Positions 46,219 to 58,900 of a stretch of 64,000 nt of DNA are shown here, piece by piece. The number at the start of each line of letters is the position of its first letter. Within the stretch, counting starts at the first letter, position 1. The notes beneath the pieces were generated by a model. It did not search any database and was not told where the DNA came from. It worked only from the letters and a program-made list of their open reading frames with translations. Made by a program: the position numbers and the translations under genes. Source of the DNA: Hydractinia symbiolongicarpus (Eukaryota; Cnidaria; Hydrozoa; Anthoathecata; Hydractiniidae); the NCBI RefSeq assembly GCF_029227915.1, contig NC_079880.1, positions 14,650,001 through 14,714,000 on the forward strand, given 5' to 3'.

Positions 46219-48171
46219 ATGAACATAACAGCCGCCGGTAAAGTTGAAGTTGTAGATTGGAAATCTATAACAATTGTGTATATACTGTTTGGCATTTTGA
46301 CACTATTGGGAAATGTTTCTGTGATTTACGCTTACTTTAAACTGAAAACATTAAGGACGCTCACCAACAAGTTCGTTGCATCTTCAGCAGTTTGTGGAGT
46401 GGTTATATCGGTTTTCTATGTACCATTTTACCTCGTGTTCGATAAACTGACCAGCTCAATATCTACTCTTGCTGCGCCTACAAGCAGCCTTATAGCCGCC
46501 TTTAGTGGCTTTGGTATTTTGTTCAATGTTGCAGCTATTACCTCTGAGCGTTACATTGCGATATCGTACTCTCTGCGATACCGAGCCATCTTAACAAAGA
46601 AAAGAGTTTACGCAATGATTGGTGGCGTGTGGATACTACCATTTGTACTGGCTACAACTCCATTTATATTGCCCTGGATAATTAAAGATCCTATAGAGGT
46701 TGAGCTGTGTTTTCAGATATATCAAGGCTTTTTGGCAGTTATCATCAGCGTGACTCTTCTCTGGATTTTTATAGCCTATGTGCGTATTACCCTTTTCAGA
46801 AAGAAACACGTTCAGTTCGATCGTATACAGAAGAAGCGTCTTCAGCAACTGTTAATATCCGAATCACACGAGCGAGCAGACAGCAACCAGAGGAATGTAA
46901 CTGAAAAGACGTTAGGACGATTTTTAGACGTTTCGTGCTTTTCTAGAAGGCATAGCTGCTGCAGAAAAACTCATTCGAATTCACCGATAGATAAGGACTT
47001 CGTCAACCCTTTTATGTCGCCGTTTGATATAAATCTTAATATCAAAGAAACAGATCCAAATGATTTTCTGTTGCATCAAAGCACATTGAAACACTTATTG
47101 TCACCTGTTGCTGTCGATAAGGAGGGCTTTCGAAGCATGAATGGTGTAGCGAATAGTACTATAAAGAACAACGAAAACTCTTTTCTAAATGATAATATAG
47201 AAAGTCAATATGAACAGACAACTTCTGGCCAAGAGAACAAAATGAATGTTTTGGTTTCGTCTGAATCTTTGAAACCCGGTTTAACTCTGTTTTCGCCATT
47301 AAAATGTCTGAATAAAAATAAGTTTAACAATTTGCATCAAAAGCGATCGCAATCTTCCGAACAGTTTCCAGTCGACAGAATGATTTCTAAACATAAGACC
47401 ATACATTTACTGTATATGAAAGAAAAGTCTCACAGTGACAGCGAGTTAAGAGAACTGCTGTATGAAGATAGTGTTGGAGCACCAAAACATAAAAAAAATA
47501 AACAGTCATCTTTTTCCACCACCTGCAACGATTCCTTAATATTTCCGCAAATCGACCAATGCGAAACATTGCTTTACGAATTTCCTGGTCTAGTGGAAAA
47601 TGAAAATGCGTACGAGAAAAGTCATTCCAGCGATTCAAGAGATGATGTGCATGAAAATAATGAAAGTCAATGCGATTTAGCTGCTGACATTTTACAAAAG
47701 AATTCTCTTGAGAATAATGCAGATGGTCCAGTACCAAATGACTTCTATAAAAAACGTCCCTACAAACCAAGACTTCGTTTGTCGCACTCAGATTATGTTT
47801 CACGTTCTTGTGTCCTGTCACCGAGATCAGTTTTTCTCACAAGAAACTGGAATAAAATTCGAGACAGCAAAAGAATTACTGGACGGAAAGGAAGTAAGCA
47901 TGTAATGATACAAGCGAGGGAATTTCTCCTAGAAGTAAAAAACACTAAAATGATAGCTATAATTTTCCTAACGAATGCTTTATGCTGGATGCCGTTAATT
48001 TACATCAATTTCACCATTGCTTTGGGTCGTGAAGACTTAGTCAGTCCGCGACTGATGGTTACTTCACAATTTTTGTTCATGATAAATTCCCTTTTAATGC
48101 CGTATATTTACGCTCTTTGTAAGAGAGACTTTAAAGCGGCGTTAAAACAAATTTTGATGGGGAAAAGATAA
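46219..48171 (+). CDS. class A (rhodopsin-like) GPCR with a very long third intracellular loop
   Basis: Intact intronless ORF, 650 residues; N-glycosylation site NIT at 2-4. TM1 about 17-39 with LGNVSVI (the GN motif); TM2 51-74; TM3 90-109, followed by ERYIAIS (110-116, DRY variant); TM4 131-153 with the conserved Trp; TM5 168-191; loop 3 about 192-577; TM6 578-600 with CWMP (589-592); TM7 616-634 with NSLLMPYIY (NPxxY variant, Asn to Met before Pro). The short tail is basic. Loop 3 is about 385 residues, hydrophilic, rich in Ser/Asn, likely disordered and a phosphorylation target. A Cys is present in extracellular loop 2 (164), but the usual partner at the top of TM3 is missing, so the standard disulphide cannot form. 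Works at the plasma membrane through G proteins. Closest in style to amine-type or orphan receptors; the ligand is unknown. Confidence 0.85.
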   Translation: MNITAAGKVEVVDWKSITIVYILFGILTLLGNVSVIYAYFKLKTLRTLTNKFVASSAVCGVVISVFYVPFYLVFDKLTSSISTLAAPTSSLIAAFSGFGILFNVAAITSERYIAISYSLRYRAILTKKRVYAMIGGVWILPFVLATTPFILPWIIKDPIEVELCFQIYQGFLAVIISVTLLWIFIAYVRITLFRKKHVQFDRIQKKRLQQLLISESHERADSNQRNVTEKTLGRFLDVSCFSRRHSCCRKTHSNSPIDKDFVNPFMSPFDINLNIKETDPNDFLLHQSTLKHLLSPVAVDKEGFRSMNGVANSTIKNNENSFLNDNIESQYEQTTSGQENKMNVLVSSESLKPGLTLFSPLKCLNKNKFNNLHQKRSQSSEQFPVDRMISKHKTIHLLYMKEKSHSDSELRELLYEDSVGAPKHKKNKQSSFSTTCNDSLIFPQIDQCETLLYEFPGLVENENAYEKSHSSDSRDDVHENNESQCDLAADILQKNSLENNADGPVPNDFYKKRPYKPRLRLSHSDYVSRSCVLSPRSVFLTRNWNKIRDSKRITGRKGSKHVMIQAREFLLEVKNTKMIAIIFLTNALCWMPLIYINFTIALGREDLVSPRLMVTSQFLFMINSLLMPYIYALCKRDFKAALKQILMGKR

Positions 48172-50143
48172 ACATAAAACTTGGGATAATTCCAGTGTGT
48201 GTTTTATCTTGACTCCTAGGAATCTGTTTTCTTCAAATACCTATTCAGGTTAAATTTCACAAATTTCGCGATTTTTTTCCCTGAAAACTTGACCCGTATT
48301 AGAAATCTAAAAACAATCCTTCGCGAAATTTAATATACGCAATAATTATAACATCTACATTTTGTGATCTGTTTTTGCAGGAAATCCAATGGTTTTCTCT
48401 TTAAAAAATGAAGCAAGATGTGAAAAAAATTATTAAAATATGATAGGTCGTTGGGACACATGTTTCTTCTTCCCACGGGTCTTTTTGTTAATAGCTTTAT
48501 TTTAAGGTTTTCAGAGGAAGCAGTCAATATATCCTATTATATGTTAGTATTTTTTTATCTTTGTTTTCTTTTGAGAAATTAGTCTCATATCAATTAATTG
48601 AAAGGTGATCATATTTCTTGTTAATGTTTCACTCACCTTCACCTGAGTTCTCTAATTTTGCAATTCGTTTTGATTATCCATATTTTAGTTTGAGGTGTTT
48701 TATGTTCCTTTCTGTTTTTAAACGAGCAATTGAGTGACAGTGTCACTTTATGACTATATCTGCGTTATTAACTGCCACTTTGTAATCCCTTTACCATAAT
48801 AAGACCTCGCACTTGGGGGCTGACTTTAAAATCATGAAAATTGACACAGTTGTAGGATGCTACTATAAAACATGAATACCCTCTAAAAATGACGTCACAT
48901 GCACCAATAGCATGCCATTTTACCCTAAATATTGCATAATATATTTTAGTTTCTCTTGTGCAACTTAAACTATAGAATTTGATTTTATATTGGTTTCAAA
49001 TTGGTTTTATATGGTGGAGTCAATTTTTGACGTCAATGAGATCAGAAAAGCTCCCTATTTTACACTTAAAAAATATTTTTTTCCAAACTGATATTTTTAC
49101 AATTGGTGTATTGATAAAATAAAGCGTCAAAAGAAATTCAGTGAAAAAGTAAAAACGCTATTATATTGACGTCATTCGAACAAAGTAGAACAGATTATAA
49201 AATATCAAAGAAAAATTTCCCTGGAGTGGCAATCTGTTATTTAAAATGTAAAAGAAATATACCCCCGTTGCAATAAGCATCACCCTCAAAGTAAAAACCT
49301 TTTTTAAAAACTTTTTATAAAAAGCTCCTTTTAGAATTCCTATAAAGGTTATCAACACCAAAGCATTTGCGCACCAAAACTTTTGCGTTGCTATACATGT
49401 TGCGGGAGTACCGAATGGTGATTAGGGTAATTGTGGAAAAACCAAAAATTTAGTGAAGAAAAACCTAGCTTGCTATCCTAAAAAGACAAGCAGGGAAACT
49501 TGGGCATAAAGGTTATAAATTCATTATCGCGTTAAATTTACGCCAAGAATGTAGCGAATAAAGAAAAAAACAAAGTAAAAATAGAAAAAAATGTATTCAA
49601 AAAACAAGTTTCATGCTTTGTATGAATCATGCTTTACTAAACCAACATAATGTGGACCTGGAGGCTTGTTCGAGGTTATAACAATAATAATTATGATAAT
49701 ACGTGCCATGAGTATCACCCTATCGATTTCACGACGCGTCTGGCAAATTTTTAAAAACAGTGGAAACTATTAAAGATTACCGCACCACTTAGTCTTCTAA
49801 TAGTTTTTTTTTTTTTTTAAAAAAATTTTACACATAAACACAACATATTTGTTACATCAATTTTATTGAATTTTAATGCGTTCTTAGGCGACCTAGAGAA
49901 GCAAACCACGATTGACCCTGAGCAGACAATATATTTAACGCCTGTAAAACAAATGTGATTCATACGGCACCGAATAAGCTACAAAATAGGTTTCTATATC
50001 ATAAAAAGAAAAAATATAGAACACTTCAAGTAACTATAAGTTAATAAAAAGAGAGACTCTCTCATCGTACAATCTATATGTTTGTCACCATAAACTATCT
50101 AATCAAAAAAAAAGAAGAAAAAAATAATTTAGCATATGATTGC
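48172..50143. other. intergenic, a MITE fragment only
   Basis: TTTCGCGATTTTTTTCCC and CCTTCGCGAAATTT at 48260-48330 resemble the 45.2-kb MITE. Small ORFs lack motifs. Confidence 0.35.
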
Positions 50144-50370
50144 AGATTATTGGAACAGCGAACGATAGCATGACTCAGAATGATATTAAAAAAGCATTTG
50201 GAAGGAATTGCACAATGGGCACACCATCTTGTTGTTTATACAAAGACGCCAATATTACAACAACGATAACATCAAAGTTTTTCTATTGTGGTACATTTAT
50301 GAAAGTCGTACAATTTTTGTTAAATATTTATTATTTATGTAAAACATTTGCTTTAAACCCAAAAGTCTGA
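50144..50370 (+). CDS. candidate exon, Cys-containing, unknown
   Basis: After GATTGCAG the frame IIGTANDSMTQNDIKKAFGR, then NCTMGTPSCCLYKDANITTT, is open to TGA. It has two N-glycosylation sequons and four or more cysteines, as in a secreted protein exon. The C-terminal half drifts into A+T-rich sequence, so the exon may end earlier. No partner was found. Confidence 0.25.
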
Positions 50371-50544
50371 TATTCGCATTTGCAGCATTCGATCAAAAAG
50401 CTTATAAACATATCAAAGCAACATATATGTAGACCTAAAATATTATTGAAGAAAGACTTCTTTGGTCTATGTTGACAATACCCATTGTCTGTCTCTGTGT
50501 GATTTTGTTCAACAGACACAAAAAATATTAAGGCTACAGACTAA
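50371..50544. other. spacer
   Basis: Nothing recognised. Confidence 0.3.
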
Positions 50545-50654
50545 TCTATATTATAATGCTTAATCACTGTGCATGCTCATTCCAAGTGATTGAGAATTAT
50601 AATGCGAATAGCGAGGGGTGAATTTCCGTGGATTTATCATCAGCGTACGACTAG
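50545..50654 (+). mobile_element. short Helitron, 110 bp
   Basis: A|TCTATATTATAATGC at the start; CCGTGGATTTATCATCAGCG then TACGACTAG|T at the end. Same termini as the other family members. Confidence 0.55.
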
Positions 50655-51173
50655 TCTTACTTTATTTCAAAAATATTTTTGTATACACAATATTATAAGG
50701 ATAACTCATGTAAGAACGTAGCTAAGGCTTTCCTATGCTAAACTTTGTGTGGCTAAGGCCTTGCATGGCTTCTTATTAATTTAGTCTGTTTTGACAAGCT
50801 TTTTCTTTGCATGATACTCCTGAAGTAAAACTTACTTCGGCCTGAAAATAATTAGATAGAAGACATAAACTGAATACAGTTCTGAAATAAATAAATCAGA
50901 GAGTAATAATAAAAGCTTTAAAAATAAAGAGATAGAAAACGTACACTAAGCATTTCTAGATATGAAACAATAACTGGCAAATATAGCAAGATTTTAAAAA
51001 GTCTAAAAGTAGAAGAAGAAACAACTATTGCTTCAAATCATTAAAAAATATTGACTGGATTCGTTGGGTAAAAAATTAATTGTCTAAATTTTGACCAAAA
51101 AATACTTGGATATCCTAAAAAAGAGTAACTTAGAGTATCCAAAGCGTTATTCAGTAAGGCGGTGTTTAGCATC
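50655..51173. other. intergenic, nothing recognised
   Basis: No feature seen. Confidence 0.3.
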
Positions 51174-51205
51174 TCGTGTTTAACATCTGTAGATGTTAAA
51201 CACGA
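51174..51205. repeat. perfect 15-bp-stem hairpin
   Basis: TCGTGTTTAACATCT-GT-AGATGTTAAACACGA. The loop is only 2 bases, so it is more likely a palindrome left by a mobile element than an RNA hairpin. The preceding GTGTTTAGCATCT is a third partial copy. Confidence 0.9.
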
Positions 51206-51209
51206 TTGA

Positions 51210-51395
51210 ACTTCTATACATTCGCAGGCAACAACTTTCGTTAAGAACCATTACAAATTAGAAAGCATTACCATCTTTGGAACGGAAGCTGAGCATATTA
51301 AGTACCGGCATTCTCTGAGAATTGCGACCCTAAACGCCATAAAGAAAAGGAGCTTTAGAAAGAAAACAGGTCCTAGTGGTATTCAAGACTTTTAA
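51210..51395 (+). CDS. open coding-like frame, unknown
   Basis: 61 Met-less codons from after a TGA to the TAA at 51393: FVKNHYKLESITIFGTEAEH, then KYRHSLRIATLNAIKKRSFR and KKTGPSGIQDF. Composition is protein-like and basic. Probably a transposon fragment or an exon. No family recognised. Confidence 0.25.
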   Translation, partial: TSIHSQATTFVKNHYKLESITIFGTEAEHIKYRHSLRIATLNAIKKRSFRKKTGPSGIQDF

Positions 51396-51639
51396 TTAAG
51401 GGCATTTACCACCAGGCACAATAAAGCATGTGGGCGATTATGCATTTTCGTTCGAAGTATCAGTATGGATGGTGGCTGGTTACACAGTTTTGAACAAAGG
51501 TTCAGAAGTGCAAAATTATAGAATAATTGCATGTTTAAGTCTTAGGCATTGACTGGGATATTAAATGACAAAGTACGTTTGACGGAAACAACACTATACC
51601 GACAGAACAAAAATAGTGTCGTAGAATAACAAAGCAGTT

Positions 51640-51693
51640 AAATGAACACTGTGAAAGAGACAGACAGACGGAATACGGTTATTATAATAGAGA
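51640..51693 (-). mobile_element. Helitron 5' end (minus orientation)
   Basis: Minus strand: TCTCTATTATAATAACCGTA then TTCCGTCTGTCTGTC, followed on the plus strand by T as expected. No 3' CTAG end with hairpin was found to the left, so the length is unknown. Confidence 0.5.
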
Positions 51694-52579
51694 TTTTAAA
51701 TTTGAGACCCGTACGTTTAGTAGCCCGTTTTTAAGGAGAGCTGGAGGTAAATCCTTGTTAACTTTGAAATTTGTTTGTATAGATTACTATTTTTTTACAT
51801 TTTTTTTCAAAATTGACGCATCATTGATGAAGAAATATTGATGAAGAAATGCACGACCGGATATGTTTATATGCAGAGATGTAATTAGTTGTCAAATTGT
51901 ACCCTGTAAAAAAATCTGGAAACCAAGAACTTGTACCTGTGAACGAAATATGAGCTAACTACATGTGTTCAGTGTTCATAAACAAAAATAGAGATGCTTT
52001 TATCATCTTGTTTTTTATAAGTGAAAAATATTACAAAAGGAAAAAGAAGTCATGTGTAACGTACAAAAAATTAAAAAATTGGAACCCTTAAAGTGTCACC
52101 TTTTTATATTGCCATGTCTTCACGGTGTTATGTGCCCACAATTAGCAGATAAATTTGTGAAAAAAAAGTTAAACGCATGATAACTTTTCTACTCTGGCCT
52201 TCTTATTTCTTCTTTTCCGGTCGATGTGTTTAATATGACAAGTTAGCACAATGATATTATTATAATACACGATGTTATTATAATTTTCTTCCTCGTTGTT
52301 GAAAGCCTTCCCTGTCTAGACTTCCACTGTCATTTTTTTCGTGCTTCCTACTACATTAAACATAATATTTGCATCAGGAAGAAGGCGGTGAAGAATCTTA
52401 TGACGTTTTATAACTGTGTTCAACACTTTATAGCAACTTCATTTTTTCGGTTAAAAAATTTCCTGTTTTTTCTTTTTTATTTGAATACATACTTTACATT
52501 CTATGTCTATATGGAAGCGGTTTATCATTATTATTAAGGAAACAGAAATCTGATAATACAAAAGTGTAAGGGAAAGTTA
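51694..52579. other. intergenic, nothing recognised
   Basis: A+T-rich. Confidence 0.3.
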
Positions 52580-52700
52580 AGCGATTTTTGCGTAGTCGTA
52601 GACAATACGTCTCAGAATATGTTGCAAGTTCGAATCTCTGCATTGCCGCACTGTAGATATGTTACGAGAATTGTGATAAATACAACAACAACAACAACAG
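52580..52700 (+). repeat. candidate tRNA-derived SINE
   Basis: TTGCGTAGTCG (A-box-like, 52588-52598) and AGTTCGAATCTC (B-box-like, 52627-52638) are about 38 bases apart, as in a tRNA. They are followed by a (CAA)n tail at 52682-52699. A pol III promoter with a simple-repeat tail is the SINE layout. Target-site duplications were not identified. Confidence 0.4.
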
Positions 52701-52759
52701 TACTACTTAGACAATAAATTTCAATACATATCACAACCAAATCTCGGTATAGGTTACAG

Positions 52760-52973
52760 GAAAGAGCAAAAAAAGGTGTCTTTGTTACGTGGTGTCATTC
52801 GTAAAGAGTGCGCCAATGACACAAATTTTTCGGATCTATGTGCAGGGCTCCTTGATTGCACTCATAAGCGCAAGGAATGTACACATAAGATTTGGTACTT
52901 AAACAGAAATACCACCGGGTATGTTTACAAAAGAAAACAGTATCGACGTTGTTTGATGTTTTCTTACATGTAG
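52760..52973 (+). CDS. candidate Cys-rich terminal exon
   Basis: After the acceptor GGTTACAG the frame is open to the TAG at 52971: RGVIRKECANDTNFSDLCAG, then LLDCTHKRKECTHKIWYLN and YRRCLMF. Five cysteines and basic residues suggest a secreted product. No partner exon was found. Confidence 0.25.
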
Positions 52974-55808
52974 CTTAACTTCCCTATAGCTAGTTTTAGG
53001 ATTAAAATAGCATTTATTATGCATTTATTATAAAATGGGTCAAGTTTGAATATTAAACCTTTTCGCTAAGCTAGCTGGACTAAGTATGAAAGGACTACAA
53101 GGCTGAGATTTTTAGCTGGGTCAAAACTTAAGAGGAAGATTACATCACAATTTTAACCTTATAGTGACACATATTTGAGAACAGGTGTGGGAAATTCCAT
53201 TGTTCATCAAGTTACCCCATATGGGTAAAATGGAAAAATTTTTTATGAAAGAACATCAGAAACATATATGAGGATTACTTTCGCATTATCTAAAATGAAA
53301 AATTTTTCAAGATAAACTTTTACGATTTTGTGATTTATAATTTTTCAAATTCCAAGCTGAAAATGTTTTAGGTTTAAAACGAATGTTCCATAGAGTGTGT
53401 AAACTCTTCGTTCTTACCCTATTGTCATATAAACTATGAAACAACATTTTTGCAGGAAAACTGATTAGTCCCTGTAGCCATTTTGGTGTCAGCGGTATGA
53501 AAAACTATGCTTTTTGTACAAGTAAAAGTCCTGTAACTTTAGTAAAAATTAAAATAATGCCTCAAAACTCAGTATTATATGTTCTTAGACCAGTTTGATG
53601 AAATAAACCCAAACTACTATCATAGTTTCCGATACGCTGATAAACTGTTTTTCACAGCATATCAATTTTGACATGTAGATGAACAGCAAACATTAAATGT
53701 GATTTTAAGGATTAAAATAAGTCACACACATGTGTCCTAGGTTTAGGACCAAACACCTTATCCAGCCCAGAGAAAGTGGGAATGTCTAAAACACAGTGTC
53801 AAATATTCAATCTACATTTCATGCTTGTTAGAAAGTTGTTAGTAAGTTATTTTTGTGCCCATATGGACCTGCAACACGGTTACTTGTACTAATCGCTCAA
53901 CCTGGCACCACTCGCAACTACAAGTCAATATCACTCCTTGCTATAGTTTTCCATTTTTTTTTCATTTCATAAAAGAAACCTGAAAATCTACAAAAAATTA
54001 TTTATGAAAAATAGACAATGCCTTGCATACCTAACTAGCTATATACTCAAGTCTTGACTATTCACTGTTATGGAAGGTCCAAAATAGCTAGCTATCTTTA
54101 TTTAAAATGAAAGAATGCTTTGAAAAATCTTTTATGTAGCTAGCTACAAGACATAATGTATATAGCTACTTGTACTTTATCACTTAATTATTTAATAACA
54201 AATGTGCCCCTGGGGTGCTGGGGTGGTGTTGGGTAGCTCAAAATCACAAAGCTTCAAACCGTGAAGTTCAGTTGTGTCGCATCAGAAGTTTCCTGCGCTA
54301 GCCAATACGATGAATAACGTCGAGGAACTTTGGGTAGTTTTTAAAAAAATGTCGTTCTGCCATATGATTTTCAGATTTTTGCTGTTAATATCAGCATGTT
54401 TTAGCCATAGAGCGCCACCATCCGTATATATAGAAAAAAATGTCTTTAACCGCCTTTTATGCATAATAACAGTAGCCCTAAAACTGGATTAAAGAACGAA
54501 AAAATAGGATGGGCATGACGTCCTTGACTTGAGTTTAGGCCACTTCTGCGCGTTTTTTTTTTGAGTCTGATGCTATCCATACTGCATTTTTTATATAGAG
54601 GTTTGAACTGTAGAATCATTTCCAATACGCTTTTTTATAAGAATATGGTTTATGAGAATATCAGGCTGGGCTTTCAAGTTAAAAAAACAAACAGGCCTAT
54701 TGCTTAGAAGATTAGAAATATGAGAATAATGATCACTCTGGTTATAATTTAGGTATTCTCATAAAATAAGAGTACAGAATAAACTTTAATAGCCTAAATA
54801 GTATTAAAAATATATTATAAAGAAATATATTCACGTTTTGCGACTTGGATCTATTTGATGCACTACAAGCAATGTCATTCTAACATTAGACAGAGCACAA
54901 ATGCTTTTAGCCATCAAACAAATTATTTTTTTTCTAAAGAACAATATGCTAAAAGTGGTCTAAAAATAAGACAAATTTCAGGATAAACACGCAAAGAAAT
55001 AGAAAAACTCTGGATCGAATTTTTCTGCTTAGCTTTAACATATAACAATTTGTTGTTATGTATGTGTTTATATCTTTCCTGATAATATAATTTTTGTATT
55101 GGAAAAAAAAAATTGTTACTTTTAATACCAAGCATAACATGGATAACAATTTATTTAAAATCAGTAAACAGTACGAACTTGCATGTTATATCTTACATTA
55201 AGGTAATCTTATAAAAACATATAGATAGAAATTTTACTATTTTTTTCTCTTTTCTTTTTAAAAAAAAAGCAACATGAAGGAGGTGAAAAAGAAATTTTCG
55301 AGCAATTAATTGCTGAGATAAAACTGTGGTCACAAAAAATTGTGATGCGTTGTTAAAGAAATAAAATATCCTTAGTGGAAAACAAAATAGGAAAAATTTC
55401 AAACTCAACAGATGAAAGGATAAGAACACCTCAAGTCGAAGCGATACTGTGTTGTCTGACAAAAATAAATCAACTCAACAAAATAAGTTCACACGCACTA
55501 TTTGTTAAAAAGTCCTTAGCAAATTTAAAATATTTTTAATTTCATCCTTCCCTAATGACGATGGGAACTGTTTGCAAAAACATTGATGTTTTTAGTGTGA
55601 AGACGTTGTCGTGTTCGCATTCCTTAATCGTTTTGTCATTGTTTGTTGACGTTTTTTAAGAATATTATAAACTTAAGATGAATTCCTAGATCATGTTTCA
55701 AACTAAAAAAGTCAATCAATCAATTAACATCGAGTGTCAAACCGTTAGATAAATAAAAGAATGAAATAGCGAAACGTCATTTCATGTTTTTATTTCTTTC
55801 AAAAGGAA
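52974..55808. other. gene-poor stretch
   Basis: Several TAGCTAGC runs at 54.08-54.16 kb. The small ORFs at 54274-54492 (+) and 54282-54464 (-) face each other, and neither has a motif. No repeat array seen. Confidence 0.35.
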
Positions 55809-55816
55809 TATAAAGG
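55809..55816 (+). promoter_or_regulatory. TATA box of the five-exon gene
   Basis: TATAAAGG, 132 bases before the ATG at 55941. No ATG intervenes after the expected start of transcription (about 55840). Confidence 0.5.
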
Positions 55817-55940
55817 CGAACGCGTCTGATTCAGAAATAGAATAGTGGTTACAGAGTTTTCAAAAGCCTTTGATTATAAACTACATCTGAATCAAAGCGG
55901 AAAATTTGATTGAATCAAAAAGACAAGTTTAATAATTACT

Positions 55941-58900
55941 ATGCGTCCACGTACTGTATCTGCTGTTGAGCGACCAGCTGCATCGAAACTTTTAACTGAC
56001 GACGATCGTCGAAATTCACTGTGTGAAACACATACCAACAAAGAAGAATTCGTAGAAGAAAAGTTAGAAAAGTATCGGATATTGCTGGAAAGGGTAAGGT
56101 GTATACTCTTATAAAATCTATATTTTGTTGATGTTTTTATTGTTGTTGTTGTTGTATTGTTGATGTTTTTATTGTTGTTGTTGTTGTTGTAGGCTTTTCC
56201 CAATTTTTATATCCTTATTCATTTTATTTGTAAATATTAAGTCAGATGCAAATCTAGCCTGCGATATTCTGAATCGTTGTTTACGCTTTTTAATCACTTA
56301 AAAATCACTCACATTTGTACATACAGTCTATAGTGCCCGTATACGTTTGTCTGGCACGCAAAGTGGTAACCACGATAGCGAGACACACGAAATGCAGTAT
56401 ATAAAGAATTGCCGAACCCGTGAATTTTCCACAGGCTATCTTCTAGTATAAATATACAGCTCGATTTACAAGGGGAATACAGCATATGTTTGATTGACGC
56501 AAAAAAATAATAGTTCTCAATTTTTTTTTCTAAAAAAATTCGCAAAAAGTGTAAAATTTCGAATCACGAGTTTAAAACGTGCCAAGGTTTGCTATTTTCT
56601 TCGTGTTGTCTATTTCATCGGAAAATATAATTATTCCAACCTTTTTACTTAAACATAAACCGTAATGAAACAAACAACAAGACATAATTGCGTTTTCTGT
56701 TCAAAAATTTCTTAGGTGCTTTCAACAATTTATTTTGTTATCTTTTTCTCATCTTTGAACATTTGAAATTTTGCTCAGTTATGGGTGGGTTTTTCAAACT
56801 TACAGCTAGTTAGGTAGTTGTTTTATAGGTTATATAATAAGCTTAACTAAAATTACTCTTGTAAGATATTTAGGATAAGTAAAGTCAATTATTCTGCTTC
56901 AGAAAAAAAACAAATAAAATGTGATAAATATTTACGTATTGACAGCTCTATAGACAAACATATCATTAATTTTTTCTCAGGGAGGTTCTATATTTGTGTC
57001 AGATTTAAACAACGCATGACATCATTGCTACGTCATGCACAAGTTACTGTCGTACAATTATCAACAAACATATTAATTTTTTACCGCCAATATGCTTAGG
57101 CGCGACTGTTGTCAACTGTGGCTTTGGTAGTTATTGCCTATCTTAAGCTTTATTTACACGACCAAATTTACGTAGGTAAAAAATTGGTCGTGTAAATGAA
57201 AATTTTATTTTGCCGGTTAGTTGACTTTATACTTTTTATTTTTTTTATTTTTTTTTTAGGAATATGAACTAAAAACAAGAATGGTAAGGAGAACATTTAT
57301 TTCGTGGTTCTATATACCTCTTTTTACTTAAATAATCCGACAAGAATTTATAGTACGATTTTCAATTAATTGTTATACATAAAAGCTCTCTCTCCTAAGA
57401 AGCTGCATATAGAACACGCTCCAATTATTCCTTAGCTATGGACGTCTTTTTTGGACCGGATTGGGTATAGCTACCTACCTATCTACAGTTTTGAGACCTT
57501 GTGAAAAATGCATAACCACTATAAAAAAGTTCTCTTTTAATTAAAGCTTTTCAATCTTGTCACAACTGCCCACATTATTCTTACCTTTGCGAAATTTTGG
57601 GTACTTAGCCAGTTCTACAAAAATTTATCTTACCTATGCCGACGATTACGTAATTGTTTTTAAATACATTTTTTGTGCGCAGAGATTATCTGAGTTGATA
57701 AAGAAAACATTTTTTGTGTTTTCTAAAGAGATGTGACTTGAAACTAAGATTATAAGACGCCAAAAGCATTAACTGTAACTGCTTCTCATATATGTTTAGG
57801 ATAACAACATAACGGGCAAATTCGTTTCGCAAGTAATTCAGAAAAAATACTTTATTTACTTTTTAACGCCGGCTTAAAAAAGGCGCATGAGAGATGTTGC
57901 ACAGATGCTGTAAAGATAATTCCTTACGTGTAATGGAAACTGACCTTAACATCTAATAAACAATAGTTGAAAGGTATTAAGGCTTGTATACATGTGCAGA
58001 AAATGATTGGCTCATGACTATAAAAAATATTTGCCACTCATCAAAAATGCCACCTCTTTGTTCACTTAGCAACCCGTCAAAATAAACAGAACGGTGAAAA
58101 GCTTTTAAGAAGAAATTCACGGTGCATACTTTTACACAAGAATGCTATATTTAAAACGATATGTTGTTTTATCGTCAAGTTATGTTTACTGAAATCTGAA
58201 CCAAGACATTCATCACATACTCTGATACGTTTTTTGACGTGGAAGTAAATCCTGCAGCAAATAACAATTTGTTTCATGCGTTGTGGACTCATGATTTCAT
58301 GAAATATTTCCCAAGGGAATTTTAACGAATTTTTTATTTAGAACACGCTTGATAGGTTTGTTTGAGTAAAATTATCACGAACAACATATCTTATTTCCTT
58401 ATCAAGTAAATCAAGTTTAACAGAAACCCAACTAAATTACCCACCGATCTAGGTGAAATCTATATACAAAACTGACAAGAGGTGGGAAGGGGTTGGGTGA
58501 GCGGGTGGACGAGTAATTGAGTGAGACTTTAAAATGTTTAAAACGAGTTGGCTGGACAAAATTGTTATATATTGGGACACTGATCAGATTTCAAGTGTCC
58601 CATTGGTATTCATGTGTTAGCTACCCTGAGTTTGCAATTTGTTAATTACAATGACGTTTTTTATTTTGTAGCTTCGCACTTACGCAGAGGCGAACAGAAG
58701 TGAGTGTTTTGTGTTTTTTTTCTTATCAGACTATACCTATGTTGCAAAGCCTAGGAAGCATGCCTATATTCTCTTGATACCTCCAAATTACAGAAACTAC
58801 ATTTAATTGCGCCAAATAGAGTCAAACATCTAACAATGCGATAACAAACTGAACTGATGTATTTTAAAAAGTTTGCTTACATGTTTAAAACTAGATTTTC

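Noticed and set aside
58077-58292. 71-codon minus-strand ORF with Cys pairs
   Set aside because: Lies inside an intron of the plus-strand gene with no start context or family match; only one CxxC-like pair, so no zinc finger.
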